A program made the translations under genes and the position numbers. A DNA stretch of 64,000 nt from Amblyornis subalaris (lineage: Eukaryota > Chordata > Aves > Passeriformes > Ptilonorhynchidae): the NCBI GenBank assembly GCA_018881555.1, contig JACAXG010000125.1:1927604-1991603 (forward strand), read 5' to 3'. Below the pieces are notes generated by a model, which worked only from the letters and a program-made list of their open reading frames with translations, was not told the DNA's origin and ran no database searches. Positions within the stretch are counted from its first letter, which is position 1. Each line of letters starts with the position of its first letter. Shown here piece by piece: positions 55,626 through 64,000 of the stretch.

Positions 55626-58204
55626 CGAAAAACTGGAGTTTTATCCCAAACTATAACCAAAAGCATGAATCATCCACNGTGCCAGATGGGTGACAGCAGG
55701 AAAGGACTGTGCAGGAATTATTAGACCATTGGTGTTCTTGTGCTATCCAAAAAAAAAGAGGTATCCAACAGAACCTAATGAAGTAGCCTCTGGAAAGAAG
55801 GAGGGATCTCTGTGTGAGTGAGTTGGTTTGATGTTAACTCGTTCTTTGACACGTTTCCACCTTCCTGCCACCTGAGCCCTGCACAGCCACGCTTCAAACA
55901 CCTTCCCAGCTGGAAATAAGCTGAGAAACAATATCCCTTTTCCATGTATAACAGCACTTTCCTACNTACACCTGGGGGAAGCACCAGGGAGGATGAAGAG
56001 GTACTTAATAAAAATGACAGTGCTAACATCAGTAAAAATGAGGATAAATAGACCAGGAATTGGTTTGGGTGGGAATTAGAGGGAAAANTCTCACCACCTC
56101 CTGTAGATCAGCCTCCCTTCAGGAGAAGAAACAGAAGTGTTAATTTGCCTCCTACTCACTGGATGTAATGGAGTGGATGTGACAGGGGACAGAGTGACCT
56201 TACACCACAGTCTATCCTAGACACAGTCACAAGGATTGGGTTTGAAAAGAAATGTGGAAATTATCTCACTTCTGCAAGAGAAACTCCAACTCACCTGTCA
56301 ATAAAAGCTGTGACTTGGGCTCCAAGTACTCCTGAAGCTGCAGAGAGATTTGTCCTGGGAGANGATCACTGCAAGTGGCAGGAGAAAGGCAGAATTGCTT
56401 TTACAGAGGCCATAAACTCAGCTTTCTTCACATCATCTCCATCCTTGTTGTCCATGTAGCTGTGAAGGCTGATATGGCAGCTCAGACATCCTGTTCTTAG
56501 AAATAAAAAGTCAAATTCTTTGTCCTTTCCAAAAATCTACAACATCAGGAATTTTATGCTCTTAAGAACAAGCAGATGGGAGAAACCTCCCTTAAATGCC
56601 ATCTGCAGCAACACTAAAATTTCATAATCTCGCTGCCATAAAAGATCCCTTTTTAAGTCAAAAGAAGCCTGATCTGGGGGAGAAAAAGGGAAATCTGAGC
56701 CTGCATTCCTTGTTTCCCTATATTGGCACACAAAGAGGAGCTAAACACCATGAATCCAGTTTTAGGAGACTGATGGGTGCCCTGAACAGGTACAGATATT
56801 TATGATGACATGCAGGAGAACAATGGCTGGCAAGACCCTTGGGTTCCTTCCTTCATACCTNCAGTGACCACTCCAGCCTACCTGGTTTACACTTATTTCA
56901 GGAAAGGCTAATTTTCCCCTTGGAAACTCCTCTCTCTCTCTCTCTCCATGGACACTCGAAAGCCCTTGGAAATCCAGCTTGGACCAGATGCCTGTTGGGT
57001 GGCTAAAGCTGCACGTGGAATCCAAACACGCACAACTCATCCAGGACCACGCAGAAGTGGAGAACTGATTCACTGGGGCACCCAGCCGGCCTCTGGGATA
57101 GCTCTGGAGATGCCAGATCCCAAATATCTCCTCTTGGAGATGCAGAGAGAAAACCTAAGACCCTCCACCACAATGCTCATCATCCAGGGCAGTGCAAGAT
57201 GGTTCAGTCTGGCTCATTGGGAAACGCACACCGGGAATATTGTCACAGCTGGAGGCTGCTGGACCCTACAGATCTCAGGNCAGACAAAATGTATTTATCC
57301 TGGAAAAAATGGCAGGAAGGGAAGCTGTGTGTGTGTGGTGAACCTACATCTAAATTTCAATCTCCATCTAATATAAATAAAACAAGTTTTGGAGCAAGGT
57401 GGAAGGAAGGAGGCGGGGAGGGGGAAGGTGTCCGTAGACCAGTTTCTCCGCAGAGAGTCGGCCTCCCTGCTTCTGCTTAATTGATTAATTCCTTCCTAGC
57501 AGAGTCATCTGTTTGATGTGCTTTTCCATGAAAGCAGTTCAGGAAGTTCATGGGAGTTAATCCGTGAAGATGGCTGGAGCCGCAAAGCCAAGCATCTGAT
57601 TAAAGGACGAGGAGATCGCTCGCAGCTTAGCTGCTTTCAAAGTTGTTCCCGAAGTCTTTGCCAGCCTTCATATTTCAAAGTTCATCTCTTGGCACTGGGG
57701 AATTTAAAGGGGAAGGCTCCTTTTTTTAACAGGGGTATTATTACCGTGATCAAAAAGCCAGGGAAATAAATTCCGAGGGAGGCCACACACAAAGTCACCC
57801 GCAAAAAGCAGCGGATGAAAAGATCCAGAGGCGAACGCACGCACGCAGAGGCTTCTGTTCCACAGCCTGTTCCAAACAGCTCGCTCTGAATGCAGCACAG
57901 GCTCTCCCCACTCCCACATAAAGGCAGAGCCACCACTGGTGGCCAGGGCCACCTGCCCGTGGCCAAGGACCTGGAGGAACAAACAGCAGAGGAGCGTTCT
58001 CTCTGCAGGGTTTGCGTTATTCCTGCTCACAGCAGAGCCCGGCCACGCCGTGGAGAGGGGAGCAGGAGCTCCAAGGGGGACACGACTCAGGTGTTGAGTG
58101 ATGCAATGAGGTGGCTGAAATCCTCTACTGATGCCACNCAAGGCAGTAATGATGTGGGATGGTGTGGGAGGGCTGCAGAGGGAATTCACACTGCCGAGCC
58201 ATTC
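55626..58204. other. Intergenic region
   Basis: No gene is recognised. It contains a (TC)7 run near 56930-56947, then unique sequence. The 57478-57790 segment is repeat-free and may be a noncoding element. The 184-codon minus-strand frame at 57704-58258 contains an N and matches nothing. Confidence 0.5.
57478..57790. promoter_or_regulatory. Candidate conserved noncoding element
   Basis: Repeat-free sequence with no Ns for 300 bp. It begins TTAATTGATTAATTCC and contains GGAGTTAATCCGTG, GCATCTGATTAAAGG, TTATTACCGTGATC and CAAAGTTCATC. The mixture of TAAT and nuclear-receptor-like half-sites is typical of enhancers, but this rests on appearance alone. Confidence 0.25.
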
Positions 58205-58797
58205 CGTGGCTAAAGAGCAGCTGAAATTCAGAGGGAATAAGTGCAGGGTGGTACACACGGGGAAAAGAAAGCAATCCTAACTTTACAGGCATTGATAAGC
58301 TCTGAATGGACTATTACTTACTCAGGAATGAGTTGGTGTTTATAACGAGTAGCTCTATGGATACGTCACCTCCGTGCTCGGTGGCGGTGACAAAAAGCAA
58401 ATTGAATGTTAAGAATGAATAGGAAAGGAATGGAGATCAAAATAGGAGTCATTACTACACCCCTGTGTAAATTCAGTGTGTGTCTGCCTCTGGAATGTTT
58501 TGAGCAGCTCCGGTGTCCCCCCCACAGAAAGGATGAGGCAGAACTGGAAGAGATGTAGAAGGGCAATGGAGTGATCAAAGGTACAGAACGATGAAGTACT
58601 CCAGGAATATCTCATCTGAATAAGAGATGACAGAAGCAGAGTATGATAATGGTCTATCAGATTATGAGTGGCATGAAGAGGATGAAAGAGAGCAACTATT
58701 AATTTTTTTTTCTTTGAAAAGACAAAAAAAAAAGAGGGTGCTTGAGATGATAACAGGTCAGAACAAAGGACTTGCTTCACACAGTGTGCAGCTAATC
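58205..58797 (+). mobile_element. Ancient CR1 (L3/amniote CR1-like) LINE relic
   Basis: A long, highly diverged element in the sense orientation. Landmarks in order are GGAATAAGTGCAGGGTGGTA, TACTTACTCAGGAATGAG, TAGCTCTATGGATACGTCAC, GCGGTGACAAAAAGCAAATT, GAACTGGAAGAGATGTAGAA, GGGCAATGGAGTGATCAAAG and CTTGCTTCACACAGTGTGCA. These match the C-terminal ORF2 and 3' region of old amniote CR1 elements as I remember them, with many substitutions and small deletions. It lacks the young avian ATTCTATG tail. No intact frame remains. Confidence 0.7.
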
Positions 58798-59085
58798 AGG
58801 AGCTAATCCCCCCTTGCCAAGGGGTTCTGCAAGTGCTCAAAGTTTCCTTGATGCAAAAATGTTAAACAACTTTATGGGAAAATATTCATGGAATTCCTAG
58901 TCAATACAAAGATACTTTAGGGATAATTCTGATTCTGTCCTCTAGAGGATATAAAAATATCTGCATTACTCTGTGCTTGACTCTTATACTTTGCCTTGTT
59001 CTGGGTTAGGTAGACCCAGAGGGTGACCCACCCTGGATGTCATCAGTGCTGATTTCCTGTCTTCTCCAAAGGATGGAGGGGGCAC
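58798..59085. other. Intergenic spacer between two CR1 relics
   Basis: About 290 bp of unique AT-rich sequence. I see no gene, repeat or RNA motif in it. Confidence 0.5.
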
Positions 59086-59234
59086 TGGNGGAATCACCAT
59101 CCTGGGAAGGGTTNAAAAAATGTGTAGATGTGGTGCTTAGGGATCTGTTTTAGTGATGGGCTCGGTAATAATGGGTTAATTGTTGGATTTGATGGTCTTA
59201 GAGGTATTTTACAACCACAACTAACCTGTGAATA
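59086..59234 (+). mobile_element. CR1 LINE 3'-end fragment
   Basis: GAATCACCATCCTGGGAAGG, TGTAGATGTGGTGCTTAGGG, TTTTAGTGATGGGCTCGGTA and GATGGTCTTAGAGGTATTTT match the CR1 subfamily with a GATCTTAGAGGTC tail. It is more diverged than the copy at 41702. Confidence 0.85.
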
Positions 59235-59626
59235 AATGGTTAAGGTCTTGGGAATTTGGCCTTTCAGGAGGGCAACTCTCTGGAATATTTTCTGGATCAG
59301 ACACAAGACTCCAGAAAAAGTTTTTGCACTTTAATTCTTCACATTTCCTGAGTTATATGATGCGGGATTTGAAGTCCTAGAAATTTTCTCGAGTTCTTGG
59401 AGGTTTGAGGACAAATAAAACCTCACTGCTCTGCAGTTGTGTTATTGCCTTTCAGATCAGGAAAGGAAAAGGGTTTAACACTCCAAAAGAATATTTTCCA
59501 TGCCAGAATTCAATTCTGCAAGGACTGTGTAAGGCCCCAGAAGCAAAGTCACAGTGCAAAGGGAATGAGACCTGCACTGCTGCCCTTCCTGTATGACCTT
59601 GTCCATGGCACAGCATGGCTTCATCA

Positions 59627-59907
59627 TCTTCTCTTCTTCTCTTCTCTTCTCTTCTCTTCTCTTCTCTTCTCTTCTCTTCTCTTCTCTTCTCTTCTCTTCT
59701 CTTCTCTTCTCTTCTCTTCTCTTCTCTTCNCTCTTCTCTTCTCTTCTCTTCTCTTCTCTTCTCTTCTCTTCTCTTCTCTTCTCTTCTCTTCTCTTCTCTT
59801 CTCTTCTCTTCTCTTCTCTTCTCTTTTCTCTTCTCTTCTCTCCTCTCCTCTCCTCTCCTTTCCTCTCCTCTCCTTTCCTCTCCTCTCCTTCTTTCTCTTT
59901 TCCTCTA
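59627..59907. repeat. (TTCTC)n pentanucleotide satellite, about 280 bp
   Basis: Nearly pure CTTCT/TCTCT pentamer repeats on the plus strand, with one N at 59730. It degrades at its 3' end into CTCCTCTCCTTTCC variants. It is a long polypyrimidine-polypurine mirror-type tract capable of triplex (H-DNA) structure. Translated frames such as repeated LLFSS are artefacts. Confidence 0.97.
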
Positions 59908-61508
59908 GGAAAAAAACCCACTCTGTTAAGGGATATTAGTGAGCTAATCTAAGGAAATTTAAGCAGGCAGAAGATTCAGAAATATTTCATTGTCCTCCAG
60001 CAGCAAAAATAATCAGTGGGAATCTTGTCTGCTGTGGGCAGAGCTGGACGTTTTCCCTGTTGAGGCAGAAGGCAGCTTGGAGAAGGCAGAGCCCTTCTGA
60101 AAGAGTAGAAAAGCCTGAGCTCGAGTTCTGAAGCTCAGCTGGGTCATGGAATGANTGTGGGCAGGTCCTACAAGTTCCCTGGCTTGTTCCCTCTCTCTCC
60201 ACCTCACCTGAAGCCTCAGCTGGGGTAGGGGTTGGTTTTCACGATGGGTTCACGTCGTCCGTTGGCGAGCCGAGGTGCTGGAAGCACCATCACCCTCAGC
60301 CCTGGAGCAGCCACGAGGGGCCACACGCGCCCCAGAGCCTGCACCACCCAGGCTGCTGCCAAAACCATCGTGGGAACACGTGGGCTGGNCGTGAAGGCAG
60401 AGCAGATGGCTGTCAGCGCTGTGTTTAGAAACATGGGACGAGGAGGTGNGGGATGAGTCAGTAACTTCAGGGCCGTGCACCCAGCGGAGATTCAACCCCT
60501 GTGTCCTGCNTGACAGTCCCATGGGCCTGTCTTTCCACCCCATAGCCCGTGGCTGGAGAGCAGCACGAGCAGCTCACAAGCTGGGGCTGGAGGGAATTTG
60601 GGAGCCAGAGCCTGTGGTGAACAGAGCGGACGGGGGGACCAGTCGGAGTCATCATCTGTGGGGAAAATAGCTCTGCCCAAAGGGATGGGGATGAGTCAGA
60701 GGGAGGGTGCTGTAAGTGAATAAAAATACCTGTGCCTTCCTGCAGTTCAGCTAATCCACATTCACAGTTCACCCGGATTTACTTCCCCGCCACAACAAGA
60801 GCACAGACTCAGGGGATTTTAGGGTGAAAATGCACCAGGTACGTTTTGAACAAAGGACGAATTAAGTGAAATCTGCTGGCCACCTTTCTCCTCTCCTCCA
60901 CTCAGACTGACCTTCACCTAATTTGGCTTTAGAGAAGAATTGACTCGGGGAGTGAATATGCAGCAGGCTGCTCTTCTCTGGGCAGATCCCTGTCTCCAAG
61001 CACAGGTAGCAGAATTTCCATTAGGAACAGATCCTTTTGTCGTGGTTTACAGTTCAGGACAGAGAGATCAGGATGGATTTCAGGTTGCCTGCTCTTACCT
61101 CGATCGTGCCTTTCTTTCAGCATGTGACATCATCCTATTGATGAAGGTCAGGTTGGCCTGAGCTCCTTTCTGACTCATTGAACATCAGTGATGGCTGGAG
61201 GCGGGGGAAGGCGCTGATTTGATGTGACAGGTCAGGAGGGAGCACAGGAGCAGTGCAGCAGGACACAGGCTGCAGGAATGGGCCATGCTGTGATCCACCG
61301 TGACAGGAGGAGAGCTGTGGATGGATGGTCCAGCGGCCTGGAGTGACCCAGCAAGGGCAGGATAGAGAGAGGTAAAAAACCCCCTTTGGTTTGTGTCCAT
61401 TCCCACTTCAATGGGGCAAATCCAAAGTGACCTTCCTCAGCTGCTGATGGGATCACAGGTTTCTTGTGTGGGATCTTGTGACACCATGAACCAGGTTCCT
61501 CCCTTACA
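59908..61508. other. Intergenic stretch without recognised features
   Basis: About 1.6 kb of unique sequence, GC-richer around 60230-60660 with several CpG dinucleotides (GGTTCACGTCGTCCGTTGGC, GAACAGAGCGGACGGGGGG). I see no splice-bounded coding frame, no repeat and no RNA gene. The CpG density is too low and patchy to call a CpG island by eye. Confidence 0.45.
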
Positions 61509-61735
61509 GTTCACCCCATTCCAGCCCCTGCCATGGCCAGGGACACCTTCCACTATCCCAGGGTGCTCCAAGCCCCGTCCAGCCTGGCCTTGGACACTTC
61601 CAGGGATTATGGGGCAGCCATAGCTTCTCTGGGCAGCCTGTGCCACGGCATCCCCACCCTCACAGTAGAGCATTTCTTCCTGACATCTCATCTAAACCTA
61701 CCTTATTTCAGGATAAAGCCATTAATTCTCTGTCT
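61509..61735 (-). mobile_element. CR1 LINE fragment, antisense
   Basis: CAGGGACACCTTCCACTATC, TGCTCCAAGCCCCGTCCAGC, CTTCTCTGGGCAGCCTGTGC, CACCCTCACAGTAGAGCATT and CATCTCATCTAAACCTACC are the reverse complement of a CR1 3' region. The terminal GATTCTATG tail is eroded at the left edge. Confidence 0.93.
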
Positions 61736-63892
61736 AAAGACGCAAGGCACTTGTGGAGTGCAGTTCAGGCTGGATCCAGGATGTGGATCCATCAGAGCAG
61801 GAGAGAAGGATGGGCAAGGACTCTGCTCTGCAGATCTGTGGCCATGGAAAAGAGAAGCAGGAGGCAGGAGCCTGTGATATCTATTTGTCCAGCCTTTCCT
61901 CCAAAAGGCTGTTTCTCATGCATGCAGCATCCAAGTATTTTGAGAAAAGGGTTCTCTCTTCCTCCAGGCTCAGGAAGGCAGGGACAGCTGGTAGCTATTT
62001 CCTTCCAGCCCTGTTGCCTTCCCATCCTGTGGAATTCCGTGCCAGCTGTGGTCACCTGTTTGATTTCTCTTGGAGTGGCTGCCTTCCTCCACAAATTAAT
62101 TCTGATCATTGGGGAGGGAGGGAACTCTAGGTGGTGTGAGCTTGAAGCACTCGCTCTCTTTATATCTTTCCCTTTTCCCCCTGCTCTGAGTCTAATTTTG
62201 TGGTGCTCTGCCTTCCCCAAAAATAACCTTCAGACCCAGTTCTGAACTGTCATCTCCGTTACCCCACAGCTGCCTGCAGACGGGGCTTATCGCTCGCAAT
62301 CCACTCAGTTACACTCGTGATTAAAACTGATTGCAAATGGGATCCCGGCTGCTCAGCCTGGGAATTGGGAACGTCTTCATCATTTCTGACAGCAGATCAC
62401 GAGGCCTTGGATGAGCCTGGCAGGACAAGCTCTCTGCAGGCCCGTGGGAGTGGGAGAAAAAGAGAGAGGAGATGGTGATTTGGGGAAAAAAAAATTATAG
62501 AAGGGCCCAGGTTGAAAGCCCCCGGGTTGAAATGTGGGGAAGGCAGGGGGTGAAAATAAAGCTCAGCTCTTTTGACTGCCAGGACCATCCCCAGGCAGGG
62601 ATGGAGGCAGTGGTGTAGCAGAGAAAAGCAGACCCCTGCCCAAGCCTTCAGTCAGTTTGGGGCATCAGGAACTCATGGAATCAGTGGAGATGTTCCTGAG
62701 AAAATGAAAAGCAACTCTTGTGCTTCTTCCCAACAGCAGGAGCAGCACATCACGGGCTCAGGACTCTCCTGCACTTCTGCATTCTATTTCCTCTGTATAA
62801 CTGGAGCCATTTATCCCCTGCTGGATCAGAGCAGGACTGCAAAGTTGAACTTTGCAGAGTGATGGAGCCCTAAGTGTGCTCAGAGGGTTTGCATCTTGCT
62901 CCAAACCTGGAAGGTTGACTGAGCTGCACCATCTTTCTGCTGGCCTCAACCTCGCCTTCATTTCAGAGATTTATACACTTAGAATTAAGCATGGACTTTA
63001 CGTTTATTTATATAATAAANTTTTAAAAATATAATAAATCAAATAGCGTATATCGTAATATAATATAATATATGCATAATATAATATCATAAATATTAAA
63101 CATCTTGATATCATAACCCACTTGTTTCTCCCCACCTGCTCTTGTTGAGGGTNCATTGCCTCGTGTTGAACTAAAGCCTGATTTCCAGTTTGTTCTGAAG
63201 GGACTGAAAATCCACCAGATTCCTTGGGAGCTTCTNCCACCATGGTAAACCCTCTCCCTGACTCACTTTAGTCTTTATTTCCAGCCTGACCTGAGTTTTC
63301 CTTTACTTCATTCCCCCTCTGAAACTCTCCTGTGGAGTCAGCCAACCATCTCCATGAGGTTGTGCCTCTCCAGTGTCATCCCCAGGAACTGAACAGGGTT
63401 AAGTTTGACGTCTCCTGCTCGGAGATTGTCCCCCAGCTTTCTGAGTCATTTTTTGCTGCTCCCTTCTGCTGTCTCTCCAAGCACTGGATGCTCCCTTGCA
63501 GGCACACACATCAGGACTGGGTGTCCCCACTTCTGCCAGGCCCAGATGAGAAATGACTGCCCTTGTCTAACTCAAGATGTGAGTCCAGGAACTGAGTCAG
63601 CCCTTTGGAGGAATTTAGGGCATTGCTCGAAGACTTTTTTTAAATCATTGGACTGGCGTGGCTGTCTTGGAGTTGCTGCTTCCTGACACAGGCTCTCCTC
63701 CTCCTGCCCATGCTCCGAGGGATTTTTTTTGTTTATAAAAGCAAACATTTGCAGAGAATCTACGCCCTGGGATCATCCTAGCTCAAGGCATGGAGCTGAT
63801 GTGCCTCTGCCGGGAGCTCAGTCACAAAGATTGTCTGGAGACACCCAAAATAGTCTGATTTTCTCTATCAGCAATTCAATCTTGAGATGCTG
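61736..63892. other. Intergenic region
   Basis: No gene or CR1 is recognised. An AT-only stretch lies at 63014-63105. Open frames at 61640-62245 (plus) and 61792-62220 (minus) overlap on opposite strands and partly cover the CR1, so they are treated as chance. Confidence 0.5.
63014..63105. repeat. AT-rich (TAATA)n-like low-complexity tract
   Basis: TATAATAAA and repeated ATAATATAATATAATATATG units. Simple AT-rich sequence that is possibly polymorphic. Confidence 0.85.
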
Positions 63893-64000
63893 AGATCCCN
63901 GGAAGTGTCCAAGGCCAGGCTGGACGGGGCTTGGAGCAACCTGGGATAGTGGAAGGTGTCCCTGCCCATGGCAGGGGTGGGACTGGATGATCTTGAAGGT
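63893..64000 (+). mobile_element. CR1 LINE 3'-end fragment, cut by the window end
   Basis: GGAAGTGTCCAAGGCCAGGC, GGAGCAACCTGGGATAGTGG, GTGTCCCTGCCCATGGCAGG and GGATGATCTTGAAGGT. The CCTTCCAACCC and terminal octamer would lie just beyond base 64000. Confidence 0.93.

Noticed and set aside
59439..59952. Open frames rich in LLFSS or EEKRR
   Set aside because: They are translations of the TTCTC satellite in different frames.
61640..62245. 201-codon plus-strand frame overlapping a 142-codon minus-strand frame
   Set aside because: It begins inside an antisense CR1 and has no domain. Opposite-strand overlap suggests chance.
15783..64000. CD34, MIR205 or other neighbours of PLXNA2
   Set aside because: No CD34 cytoplasmic-tail motif and no miR-205 seed-containing hairpin could be recognised on either strand.
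1..64000. CRISPR arrays, operons or phage-like modules
   Set aside because: The sequence is vertebrate nuclear DNA. No regularly spaced direct repeats or prokaryotic gene organisation were seen.

Overview
This window is vertebrate nuclear DNA, almost certainly from a bird and plausibly a passerine. It contains about 27 fragments of CR1 LINEs that end in the avian-type ATTCTATG-like 3' tail. It has introns with GT/AG splice sites, microsatellites, one 544-base assembly gap and many isolated single Ns. There is no bacterial or operon-like organisation, and most apparent open reading frames are chance frames.

The only protein-coding gene I can support is the 3' end of a plexin-A receptor on the plus strand, best matched to PLXNA2. 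Two coding exons (8029-8179 and 8875-8970) encode the last 81 complete codons of the cytoplasmic GAP region and the stop codon. The preceding exon is not visible, so bases 1-8028 are read as intron. A 3' UTR of about 6.5 kb follows, ending at a strong AATAAA signal at 15499-15504. It carries pyrimidine-rich and (AC)n tracts just after the stop, long A tracts, two antisense CR1 insertions and a possible proximal poly(A) signal.

From about 15.5 kb to the end at 64 kb I find no gene, rRNA, tRNA or recognisable microRNA. This is intergenic DNA with many truncated CR1 copies. They range from young-looking copies to one very old, diverged CR1 near 58.2-58.8 kb. There are also a pentanucleotide pyrimidine satellite near 59.6-59.9 kb, short minisatellites and purine-rich tracts. 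Several AT-rich, repeat-free islands carry homeodomain-type TAATTA, octamer and palindromic motifs. They look like conserved noncoding elements, which would fit a developmental axon-guidance gene, but conservation cannot be tested here.

I did not find a new biological system. The most useful leads are the structure of the plexin 3' UTR, two perfect palindromes in AT-rich candidate enhancers, and the ancient CR1 relic.
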